7,526 bases of DNA from an uncultured Clostridia bacterium (lineage in GTDB: Bacteria > Bacillota > Clostridia > Christensenellales > Aristaeellaceae), in the NCBI GenBank assembly GCA_937906775.1, contig CALCUD010000010.1:1-7526 (forward strand), in the 5' to 3' direction. This document shows, piece after piece, positions 1 through 6,040 of this stretch. The translations under genes and the position numbers were made by a program. Below the pieces are notes generated by a model. That model ran no database searches. It saw only the letters and a list, made by a program, of their open reading frames with translations, and was not told the DNA's origin. How positions within the stretch are numbered: position 1 is the first letter of the stretch; the number at the start of each line of letters is the position of its first letter.

Positions 1-5
1 AGATA

Positions 6-38
6 GGGGTTATCATTGAATTATTGGGGGTTATCGTT
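6..38. repeat. Tandem 12-bp repeat at the end of the small gene
   Basis: GGGGTTATCATT at 6-17 and GGGGTTATCGTT at 27-38 are direct repeats with one mismatch and a 21-bp period. On the minus strand they encode FNDNPQ, then the stop, then FNDNPY in the same frame, so the stop codon falls inside a 7-codon duplication. Confidence 0.6.
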
Positions 39-194
39 AAAAGATTGACCGTAGCCCATTTTCTCAGTAAGATCACCGAAGGATTTTTCATACTGTTCTT
101 TGCTGATAGCGCCTCGTTCAAGAAAATCGTTCAGCGTCTTTACCTGACGTAGGTAAAGCTGTCTTCTCTTTTCTTCAGGTGACAGTTGAGGCCA
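21..194 (-). pseudogene. 5'-truncated small mobile-element accessory protein
   Basis: Translating the minus strand gives 57 residues from a Trp codon at 194-192 to a TAA stop at 23-21. The body reads LSPEEKRRQLYLRQVKTL, then NDFLERGAISKEQYEKSFGD, then LTEKMGY. This is the pattern of short proteins (about 50-70 aa) often encoded near large serine recombinases in clostridial mobile elements; the helical 'FLERGAISKEQYEKS' stretch also recalls SHOCT-like oligomerisation modules. No function is established that I can name. The frame stays open further upstream but has no start codon before it becomes antisense to the recombinase, so the 5' end is probably lost at the junction near 192-204. It points away from the recombinase fragment, which indicates an inversion or deletion. 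The family resemblance is from memory. Confidence 0.6.
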
Positions 195-200
195 TTGTGA

Positions 201-1355
201 AGCATCATCACAATCATGGCATCGCTGGCCCAGGAAGAAAGCCGGTCCATATCGGAGAATGTCACCTTGGGACAGCGGAAACGGTTCTCAGACGGGAAAG
301 TCAATCTGCCATACAAGCATTTCCTGGGCTACCGAAAAGGAGAAGACGGGCTGCCGGAGATCGTACCAGAAGAAGCCGAAATTATAAAGCGCATCTACCG
401 CGAATTCATATCAGGAAAAACGCCCTGGACGATCGCACAGGAATTAACCGATGAGGGCATACCGACACCTTACGGGAAAGAGATCTGGTCGGTCAGCACC
501 GTCAACAGCATTCTGCAAAACGAGAAATACAAGGGAGCCGCCATTCTTCAGAAAGAATTTACGGTCGATTTTCTTACGAAGAAAAGAAAGAAAAACGAAG
601 GCGAAGTGCAGCAGTTCCACATTGAAAACTCGCATGACGCCATCATCCCGCCGGATGAATGGGAATCGGTTCAGATGGAGATCCTCCGGAGAAAGGGCTG
701 TCACCGGCACTACAGCGGGAACAGCATTTTCTCCGGGAAGATCATCTGCGGGGACTGCGGTGAGTTCTACGGTATGAAGGTTTGGAATTCGACTTCCGAA
801 AAATACCGGCGCACAGTTTGGCAGTGCAACGGAAAATTCCGTAAGAAGGAAAAGAAATGCTCCACGCCGCACCTGACGGAGGAAGCCATAAAAGAAAAAT
901 TCATTGCGGCCTTTAATGCGGTATACGATATTCGCACGGAGCTTCTTGATAACTGTAAAGAGGCCGCCGCGGAAATATGCGATACTGCCACAATCGATGA
1001 AGAGATCAACAGCACCTATTGCGAAATTATGGTGGTGAAGGAACTGATGCGGCAGGCCATTGACGAAAATGCCCATACCACCCAGGACCAAAATGAATAC
1101 CAAAAACGCTTCAAGGAATATGAAGATCGCTTTGATGAACTGAAGGCAAAGTACGATTCCTTGCGCGATAAGAAAACGCTGACCGACATGGCCCGCAAAC
1201 GTTTTGACCATTTCAACCGGCTGCTCCGGAAGCAGGAAACGACGCTTACGGAGTTTGATGAAAATCTATGGCGCACAGCCGTGGAGACGGTCACCTGTTA
1301 TAGTGACGGAAAAATGGTTTTCCGGTTTGTCAACGGAAACGAGATAACTGTATAA
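201..1355 (+). pseudogene. Large serine recombinase, catalytic domain missing
   Basis: Large serine recombinases cut and rejoin att sites using an N-terminal resolvase domain with a catalytic Ser. Here only the end of that domain survives. Counting from the ATG at 216, residues 1-16 (MASLAQEESRSISENV) are the terminal helix of the resolvase domain, and homology already begins at 201 (SIITI before the Met), just after an in-frame TGA at 198-200. Residues about 30-160 are the recombinase domain, followed by a zinc ribbon with Cys178, Cys181, Cys204 and Cys215. Residues about 235-345 are a charged coiled coil, and the C-terminus has the usual W...VETVTCYSDGKMVFRF...NG ending. About 150 N-terminal residues, including the nucleophilic Ser, are absent, so it cannot recombine alone. 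An internal start at 216 giving a DNA-binding fragment is possible, but no Shine-Dalgarno is seen. It probably remains from an integrative element. Confidence 0.85.
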
Positions 1356-1378
1356 ATCACAAGAGTTCAAATAACACG

Positions 1379-1412
1379 CGAGTTCATACGAACTTACTTA
1401 AGTATGAATTCG
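1379..1412. repeat. Imperfect 11-bp inverted repeat after the recombinase
   Basis: CGAGTTCATAC (1379-1389) and GTATGAATTCG (1402-1412) are inverted repeats with one mismatch (G·T in RNA) and a 12-nt spacer. It starts 24 bp after the recombinase stop. No T-run follows, so it is not an intrinsic terminator. It could be an att-site relic or an operator for the downstream unit. Confidence 0.5.
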
Positions 1413-1467
1413 AGCAAGTTCAACATAGAAATGGCAGAGAATTGCAGTATACGCTTCATTTTCTGCC

Positions 1468-1496
1468 TTTTCATTTCTTTGCTCTTGGTATATAAT
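1468..1496 (+). promoter_or_regulatory. Putative sigma-A promoter of the ART-like operon
   Basis: A perfect -10 TATAAT lies at 1491-1496. A weak -35 TTTTCA (1468-1473, 4 of 6 matches to TTGACA) lies 17 bp upstream. Transcription would start near 1503, about 57 nt before the ATG at 1560. This supports the downstream start rather than a longer reading frame. Confidence 0.5.
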
Positions 1497-1559
1497 ATTT
1501 TCGTAGTCGACTTGATATGCTTTGTTCTATTGTCCTGGATGAATTACGGAGGAATGCCC

Positions 1560-2120
1560 ATGCAAAGTTTTGTTCTGTATCACGCGACAGATAAAACATT
1601 AGCAGATTCAATTATCAAAAATGGTTTCAAGTGCAAACCAAATGCAAATCACTGGCTGGGAAATGGTATTTATTTTTATCCGGACTGTGATTTAGCAAAA
1701 TGGTGGGCAACAAATCCAACTTCAAGATTTGGCAAGCCAATAAATACTAAGTGTATATTGAAAGCCACTGTTCAGCTTGATGACAGTCGAATTTTGGATC
1801 TTCGAAAAGTTGAGGATTATAAAGATTGCGTTCATGCTTTTCATACATACAGCAAAAGAGCTTCCTTACATTTGGATCCATCAGTTAAGCATGAAATGGA
1901 GAAGTACAGATGCTCCTTCTTTGACTGGTTGTTTTCTGTTACGGATGTTGATTGCATAATTGGTTGCTTTACAAATGAAAATAAGGCATATTTAACAACG
2001 ATGCCGAGTATTGATATGGATCAGCTGAGAAGTTTCTGCCTTCCTTTTGTGGAGACACAGTTCTGCATCAGAGAAGGCTATATTGCTCCTGACACTATTG
2101 AAAAAGAGTGGGAGGAATGA
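1560..2120 (+). CDS. Putative PARP-like ADP-ribosyltransferase-fold protein
   Basis: The product is 186 aa. I chose the ATG at 1560 because GGAGG at 1548-1552 sits 7 nt before it; the ATG at 1554 is only 1 nt from that site. Residues 6-8 (LYH, with His8 in LYHATD), the helix ADSIIKNGF (15-23), and HWLGNGIYFY (31-40, Tyr38) followed by LAKWWA (45-50) match the order of motifs in H-Y-[E/Q] ADP-ribosyltransferases: first-strand His, 'G.GIYF' Tyr, then a helix. The third catalytic position may be Glu165 or Gln167 in the strand FVETQFCIRE. Such enzymes transfer ADP-ribose from NAD+ to protein, nucleic acid or small targets, and many small bacterial ones are toxins. There is no signal peptide, so it is probably cytosolic. 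It lies 2 nt ahead of a small basic gene in one unit and is less GC-rich than the recombinase. The fold call is by motif only; the target is unknown. Confidence 0.6.
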   Translation: MQSFVLYHATDKTLADSIIKNGFKCKPNANHWLGNGIYFYPDCDLAKWWATNPTSRFGKPINTKCILKATVQLDDSRILDLRKVEDYKDCVHAFHTYSKRASLHLDPSVKHEMEKYRCSFFDWLFSVTDVDCIIGCFTNENKAYLTTMPSIDMDQLRSFCLPFVETQFCIREGYIAPDTIEKEWEE

Positions 2121-2122
2121 TT

Positions 2123-2359
2123 ATGAAAATACAGTTCAATACAAAACTAAATGATGATACAGAAATCATTGAAGCATTAAAAAAGAATGGACTTTCCATT
2201 AATCCCCATGGAAAAAGTAAGCATAAAATGTACATGCATGTGGCGAGAAATGGCGCTATTGTTGTGAATCCATTACCTATGAAACATATAGAATCATCCG
2301 TATTTGCAAAGAGAACGTTAAGTCGTGGCAAAAAACGTTACTATGTTCGGAAAAAGTGA
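2123..2359 (+). CDS. Small basic protein, partner of the ART-like gene
   Basis: The product is 78 aa with 16 Lys and 3 Arg. It starts at ATG 2123, with GGGAGG (2110-2115) 7 nt upstream inside the end of the preceding gene, whose stop is at 2118-2120, so translation is probably coupled. It has a predicted helix TEIIEALKKNGLSIN (13-27), a Gly/His segment HGKSKHKMYMHVARNGAIVV, and a basic tail RGKKRYYVRKK. I do not recognise the family with confidence. The layout of a helix, a G..KHK..Y stretch and a following strand faintly recalls HicA-type dsRBD-fold proteins, but the match is weak. Its size, charge and coupling make it a candidate antitoxin, regulator or nucleic-acid-binding partner of the upstream protein. 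That is inference from context. Confidence 0.65.
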   Translation: MKIQFNTKLNDDTEIIEALKKNGLSINPHGKSKHKMYMHVARNGAIVVNPLPMKHIESSVFAKRTLSRGKKRYYVRKK

Positions 2360-2386
2360 AAAGAATTTTTGATTGTTTCATTACTG

Positions 2387-2409
2387 CGCTGCTCAAAAAG
2401 CGGCGTTTT
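2387..2409 (+). terminator. Intrinsic terminator of the ART-like operon
   Basis: CGCTGCT (2387-2393) pairs with AGCGGCG (2399-2405) with one U·G wobble and a 5-nt CAAAA loop, followed by TTTT. It is 28 nt after the second gene's stop, so the two genes form one closed transcription unit. Confidence 0.7.
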
Positions 2410-2528
2410 CTGGTGCGGATTCTGAGGAGTGTTACAGTCGATATACATTATGAATGAATTTTGGAGTATGACTGATGACTTTCGTATGATAGAAAATGCC
2501 ATGAGCCAACGGAACTGAAAATCTCAAG

Positions 2529-2656
2529 TGAAACTCGGCTTTGTCCTTTTGAAACTTTTTCCGGCAATTTGAAACTCGGAAACTGGCAATTGAAACTTTT
2601 TGCCTTGAGTTTCAAAAAGTGAAACTCTGCCGCCGAAATTTGAAACTCGAGTTTCA
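2529..2656. repeat. Phased TGAAACT repeat array
   Basis: TGAAACT[C/T] occurs at 2529, 2550, 2570, 2591, 2620 and 2641, giving steps of 21, 20, 21, 29 and 21 bp. A partial copy (GAAACT) lies at 2579. Inverted copies are at 2607-2614 and 2649-2656. GAGTTTCA/TGAAACTC (2607-2614 and 2620-2627) form an 8-bp inverted repeat with a 5-nt loop, and TGAAACTCGAGTTTCA (2641-2656) is a perfect 16-bp palindrome. Two-helical-turn spacing suggests cooperative protein binding on one DNA face. It could be the end of an IS21-type insertion sequence, whose ends carry multiple transposase-binding repeats, or an iteron or operator array. No adjacent transposase or replication gene is visible. Confidence 0.75.
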
Positions 2657-2681
2657 TTCTATCAAAATATGCGTCCCTTCA

Positions 2682-2721
2682 CAACAAAAACGCCATCCCT
2701 TGTGGATGGTGTTTTTTGTTG
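2682..2721. terminator. Strong bidirectional intrinsic terminator
   Basis: CCATCC (2693-2698) and GGATGG (2704-2709) form the core stem with a 5-nt CTTGT loop. A-rich and T-rich flanks extend the pairing (CAACAAAAA against TTTTTTGTTG), giving a T-run downstream on either strand. On the minus strand it would terminate transcripts coming from the integrase remnant and the hairpin block. Confidence 0.75.
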
Positions 2722-2860
2722 GTTTGAGCCGCGAGGATCCGAACACACGACCTGTAAGGGAGTAGCGGGCGATCCGATCGTCAGCCCGGTGGGCTGTCGC
2801 CGCAGGCGAAGGAAGGTGAGTCCGTTAGCGCGAAAAGGAGCGCAAGCCCCGCTTGGACTG
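2722..2860. other. GC-rich block of consecutive hairpins, tRNA-like motif
   Basis: Perfect stem-loops stand side by side: CAGCCC/GGGCTG (2782-2796, 3-nt loop), then TCGCC/GGCGA (2797-2809, 3-nt loop), with a possible GCGC pair further on (about 2830-2853). At about 2734-2753 the plus strand reads GAGGATCCGAACACACGACC, which resembles the antisense of a tRNA T-arm and 3' half, but the T-stem does not pair, so this is not an intact tRNA. Composition is clearly more GC-rich than the flanks. Read on the minus strand, the block runs straight into the terminator at 2682-2721, as a structured RNA gene would. It may be a dispersed repeat, a decayed tRNA or att remnant, or a small RNA. Confidence 0.4.
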
Positions 2861-2918
2861 GTATGGAAAAGTATTAGTGGGTATGTGAAGTAATATATGC
2901 ATAGGACGGAGGAGCATT

Positions 2919-4010
2919 CTACACCAAGTAAAGCGATGAAGAGCTTGTGTAATCTCTCCTTGACAAAAGAACTTCCATCTGTGCATCCGCATGTCCCATC
3001 CATTTCTGAAGGGTTTTGATCGGTATGCCGGCTTCATAGTTTCGAGTACAAAAGTCAACGCGGAAGTCATGGCACCGGATCGTCACATCACGCCATTCCG
3101 GAATTGCTTCTCCTTTTGCTATCAGTTCCTTGTGTTCGCGAGTTTTTCCATACCAGCGTTTGGGGCAACCATTTAGCTTGGCTTCAAGAAACGTGATATA
3201 GGAATCCAATTTCCTGGAAAACGAAGATAGAGTCATCATTTTACCGTCTTCTTTGGTTAACAACAGACCATGCCGTCCCTGAAGCACCTGCTCCAACGGC
3301 TTAACCAATGGGATCGTTCTTTGTGCCGCGGCTGTCTTTCCTTCAGTGATCTCGCCATGTGTTCCATTTGGGAATGCTACCGCTCCACGGACCGAAATCG
3401 TCTTTCTGTTAAAGTCCACGTCCCGATCAACATCAAGATACAGAACTTCACCGCGCCGGAGTCCAGCATACATCATGACCATGGCCGCAGGACCGAAATC
3501 ATGATCCATACAGGTAGTGCGCACCAGATCCCTTTCCCAAGGTTCCAGTGCACGATGCCCTTCACACTTTTTTGTTCTTGGTCTACGGATCGCTTCCATC
3601 GGATTGTGCATGATCACACCTTCTGCGGCTGCCGTACTGAAGATCCCGCGAATCGTCGTCATGAACTTACTCACATGGGATGGAGAATAGCAGCTCAGCG
3701 AATTGATTACTCTTTGGATATCCTGAACAGTGATATCCTTCATCATTTTGGGTAAGCGCTCGGCACAGTATTCGGCCATGGTAATATATTGCCTATGCTG
3801 CGTCTTTCCGCAGTCGGAACGGTACACTTCGATCCAATCCCTGAAGATGCTTTTTTCATGGGTCAACACGTCGATTCCGGCTTGCTCTTTCTGCATGAAA
3901 GCATCCCGTTTGGCATTGGCTTCCGCTAACGTTTTGCCATAGAACTGTTTACCTTTATAGTACACTTTGAAATATCCATAATTGCTTTTTTCAGCTTTAC
4001 TACGGGCCAT
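2919..4010 (-). pseudogene. Tyrosine integrase, C-terminally truncated
   Basis: The reading frame encodes 363 aa. The ATG at 4010 is preceded by AGGAGG with 8-nt spacing. Residues 10-45 (YGYFKVYYKGKQFYGKTL and following) resemble the arm-type DNA-binding domain; residues about 52-145 are the core-binding SAM-like helices; residues about 155-345 are the phage-integrase catalytic domain. Visible catalytic residues are Arg185 (AGLRRGE), Lys225 (TEGKTAAAQRTIPL), His314 and Arg317 (HDFR) and His340 (MGHADAQM). Family members normally continue with something like 'ILxxY', placing the nucleophilic Tyr about 10 residues after His340. Here the sequence changes after Met345 to EVLLSRRDYTSSSSLYLV and stops; the only nearby Tyr (354) is misplaced. 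No other frame downstream restores an integrase C-terminus, so a deletion or rearrangement near 2970 is likely. It would have mobilised an integrative element or prophage. Confidence 0.85.
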
Positions 4011-4096
4011 AATGAAATCCTCCTCATTACGTCCCGATTGAGGATGGAGATGCAGTTTTCAAGGTACGTGAAGCTGGAAACTCCAACCTCACGGTC

Positions 4097-4125
4097 ATCA
4101 TATCACAGAGTTTTGACATTGTTGA
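4097..4125 (-). promoter_or_regulatory. Possible promoter of the integrase gene
   Basis: On the minus strand TATGAT (4102-4097) could be the -10, with TCAACA (4125-4120) as a -35 at 17-bp spacing. It lies about 87 nt upstream of the ATG. The -35 matches only 4 of 6 positions. Confidence 0.3.
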
Positions 4126-4149
4126 GTCTGTCGATTTCACTTTTCCAAC

Positions 4150-4187
4150 AAAAAAAGAACCCAGCAAACGAAATGTTGTTTGCCGGG
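4150..4187 (-). terminator. Intrinsic terminator downstream of the beta-helix gene
   Basis: CCCAGCAAAC (4160-4169) and GTTTGCCGGG (4178-4187) pair with one mismatch that becomes a G·U in the minus-strand transcript. In that direction the stem is followed by TTC and a run of seven T. It lies 134 nt after the beta-helix stop and separates that gene from the integrase. Confidence 0.7.
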
Positions 4188-4213
4188 CTATTGCACGGAT
4201 TCTATGCTTATGT

Positions 4214-4254
4214 TTCTTAATAAGGATATTCTTGCATAAAGCACAGAAGAACTG
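4214..4254. repeat. 41-bp direct repeat, copy 1
   Basis: This segment (TTCTTAATAAGGA ... GCACAGA..AACTG) matches 5981-6021 at 35 of 41 positions in the same orientation. The two copies bracket the beta-helix gene. In the minus-strand transcript this copy lies in the 3' untranslated region. Confidence 0.7.
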
Positions 4255-4292
4255 AAGGTATCTGTGTATATCGAAACCCGGGAGCTGAAGCG

Positions 4293-4315
4293 ACAGGAAT
4301 GAAGACAGTTCCTGT
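4293..4315. repeat. Short inverted repeat in the beta-helix 3' region
   Basis: ACAGGAA and TTCCTGT form a perfect 7-bp inverted repeat with a 9-nt spacer, a few bases downstream (minus-strand sense) of the beta-helix stop codon. No T-run follows, so it may stabilise the mRNA 3' end rather than terminate. Confidence 0.4.
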
Positions 4316-4321
4316 TGCTGT

Positions 4322-5845
4322 TTATTCGATATATTGACCGACGGTGATTGTGTAAATACTGTCTCCGTGGACAAGCTCCTGATGATCACGGTTCATGATA
4401 CTGACAGATCTGCCGTCTTCATCTACAATCACCCCTTTACAAGTCAGGGCGGTCAATTCACTGTCACCGGTTATGATCCATTTTGAAGTCTCATCGATTG
4501 TCAATTCACAGGATCCGTTTCCGCCATTTCCCGCATGTGATTCATCATTGAACACGGCTCCCGTAAATACGCTGTTATGATTCATTTCGATTTTCAGCGT
4601 GGAAATGCTGTCCCAGATGATACTGCCGTTCAGAAGCTGTTCCTCACAGGTAAACAGACATTCAGCTCCATTGGCCCCTTTGCGTCCCCAACCACGTTGA
4701 TTGGAGTTGCCTGTACAACGCAAAAGGTATTCATGATCATCACCGGGAATGATTTCAACATTCCTGAGATGGAATTCGCTGACGGTATTGGTCGTATAGA
4801 AGATCCCGCCATTATGCGAGATAAGCTTGCCACCATCCATGGTGAATGTACCCTTGCCGATTTCCGCGTCTCCGGACATACTTTGATACAGGATCACATT
4901 CCACGTATTGTCGTTCTGTGCCTGATCAGGCATATTGCCTTCCAGCACACAGTCGTTCAGCACAATACTGTTTCTTCCTTCGAGACAAAGCGCTTCTGAT
5001 CCGGTGGCATTCAATTCTGCCTGATTGATCGTAATATCAGCAGTCACGTATACAGCAGGTGATCCGCTTCCGTTGGAAGTGAAGCTGCCACCGTTAACAA
5101 CCATGGTACCGCCGCCACGATCAGAGCGAATAGCAGCTGCAGAACCGCCGTTTGTGGTTACTGTCAACTGATTAGCATATAAGATACCGCCTCCGGCAAC
5201 ATGAATTCCTCCGGAAGTACTACGTTCGGTAGATATAGTACAATTGCTGACATGAGCCGCACCTGTTCCGTAAGCAAAGACACCGGCTCCACCTTCGGCA
5301 TCTGTTGAAATGATGCTATCGGATACTGTTAATTCACCATCTGTGACCAGCATCGCTGCTCCGACACCATAAAAGCTCGCGCCGTCACCACCGGTCGAAT
5401 CTTCTGATTGTCTGATGACGGAGGCATGATCTGCAACTACTTTTCCGCCGTTCACCAACACAGCATTTTCATCCTTGCTGGTTGATACTGCTTCCAGATT
5501 TGAAATCGTAGTATCTCCATCATATGTGTATACCGCTTCTCTTGTTTCAGGTGCGGACTGCATACCGGGTCCACCCTTTCCACCAGGCATGCCGTCAGGC
5601 GGTGTTGGCATTTGTCCGTCAGGCTTTTCAGGTGGTTCTCCGGGACGTTCCAGCCCACCACCCATGCCATCCGGAGGCGCTTCCGGAGGTTGTCCATCCG
5701 GCTTTTCGGGAGGGGCACCCTGCATTTGTTCATTTGTAGCCGGAGGCGGATTGTCCGGGGTAAATGTATCTTCGGCAACAGCTATTGTGGAAACTGTTGC
5801 AAACAGGATGAACATAGCAAGCAAGAGAGAAAAAACTTTGTTCAT
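4322..5845 (-). CDS. Secreted Pro/Gly-rich beta-helix surface protein
   Basis: The product is 507 aa, with ATG at 5845 and AGAGGTG 5 nt upstream. Residues 1-24 are a Sec signal peptide (hydrophobic FSLLLAMFILFATVSTIAV, likely cleaved after AVA). Residues about 28-98 form a Pro/Gly/Asp-rich linker with PPEKPDGQ repeated at 45-52 and 71-78. From about 105 to 475 there are irregular repeats of short strands and turns (ENAVLVNGGKV, AAMLVTDGELTVSDS, AAIRSDRGGGTMVVNGGSF, SPAVYVTADITI, ALCLEGRNSIVLNDC) typical of a right-handed parallel beta-helix. Homologues I recall in Bacillota share the 'DENAVLV', 'AAIRSDRGGG' and 'ILYQSMSGDA' motifs. No LPXTG motif, C-terminal membrane helix or obvious catalytic residues are visible, so it is secreted or loosely wall-bound. 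A role in carbohydrate binding or adhesion is a guess. It appears monocistronic and intact. Confidence 0.8.
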   Translation of the reverse strand: MNKVFSLLLAMFILFATVSTIAVAEDTFTPDNPPPATNEQMQGAPPEKPDGQPPEAPPDGMGGGLERPGEPPEKPDGQMPTPPDGMPGGKGGPGMQSAPETREAVYTYDGDTTISNLEAVSTSKDENAVLVNGGKVVADHASVIRQSEDSTGGDGASFYGVGAAMLVTDGELTVSDSIISTDAEGGAGVFAYGTGAAHVSNCTISTERSTSGGIHVAGGGILYANQLTVTTNGGSAAAIRSDRGGGTMVVNGGSFTSNGSGSPAVYVTADITINQAELNATGSEALCLEGRNSIVLNDCVLEGNMPDQAQNDNTWNVILYQSMSGDAEIGKGTFTMDGGKLISHNGGIFYTTNTVSEFHLRNVEIIPGDDHEYLLRCTGNSNQRGWGRKGANGAECLFTCEEQLLNGSIIWDSISTLKIEMNHNSVFTGAVFNDESHAGNGGNGSCELTIDETSKWIITGDSELTALTCKGVIVDEDGRSVSIMNRDHQELVHGDSIYTITVGQYIE

Positions 5846-5874
5846 AGTAGCACCTCTGAATAGTTATTGTTGCG

Positions 5875-5894
5875 TATCGGAATCAGCTCCGATA
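5875..5894. promoter_or_regulatory. Inverted repeat in the beta-helix 5' leader
   Basis: TATCGGA and TCCGATA form a perfect 7-bp inverted repeat with a 6-nt spacer, 30-49 nt upstream of the beta-helix ATG. It could be an operator or an mRNA leader hairpin. I could not assign a convincing promoter between 5895 and 6040. Confidence 0.4.
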
Positions 5895-5980
5895 TATGTA
5901 TTCTATCAGAAGCATATGAACATAATATGTACACAGCGTGAATATGGCTGGACAATGAGACGCATTATCTGATTTAAGTA

Positions 5981-6021
5981 TTCTTAATAAGGAGATTGTT
6001 GCATTAGGCACAGACAAACTG
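5981..6021. repeat. 41-bp direct repeat, copy 2
   Basis: Second copy of the 4214-4254 repeat, 35 of 41 identical. It lies upstream of the beta-helix gene and immediately downstream of the kinase-like gene in minus-strand terms. Its last 8 bases overlap the left 14-bp repeat that borders the kinase cassette. Confidence 0.7.
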
Positions 6022-6027
6022 GGATTT
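6014..6027. repeat. 14-bp direct repeat, left of the kinase cassette
   Basis: ACAAACTGGGATTT here is identical to 6634-6647, in the same orientation. The pair encloses about 606 bp of AT-rich DNA holding the kinase-like gene. Confidence 0.7.
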
Positions 6028-6040
6028 ATATCTTATATTC

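Noticed and set aside
444..1211. 255-aa minus-strand frame opposite the recombinase
   Set aside because: It is a shadow of the recombinase frame, whose domain pattern is unambiguous.
1404..1559. N-terminal extension of the ART-like protein with a hydrophobic segment resembling a membrane helix
   Set aside because: The extension has no Shine-Dalgarno, overlaps a good -10 TATAAT, and homology-like sequence begins only after the GGAGG-preceded ATG at 1560.
2450..2518. 22-codon frame MNEFWSMTDDFRMIENAMSQ...
   Set aside because: It is too short, has no Shine-Dalgarno at a usable distance (GAGGAG is about 20 nt upstream), and shows no recognisable similarity.
2529..2656. CRISPR array, because repeats contain GAAAC
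   Set aside because: The repeated unit is only 7-8 bp with about 13-bp gaps and inverted copies; CRISPR repeats are 23 bp or longer with spacers near 30 bp, and no cas gene is present.
2734..2760. Intact tRNA gene on the minus strand
   Set aside because: Only the T-loop-like motif is recognisable; the T-stem does not pair and no cloverleaf can be built.
2662..3003. Open frames on both strands over the hairpin block (113 aa minus, 74 aa plus)
   Set aside because: The translations are low-complexity Arg/Pro-rich and track the GC-rich hairpins and tRNA-like motif; such frames are commonly spurious. No Shine-Dalgarno was seen.
5475..5972. Gly/Ser/Pro-rich 165-aa plus-strand frame opposite the beta-helix gene
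   Set aside because: It is the antisense of the Pro/Gly-rich linker and signal peptide, with no independent start signal.
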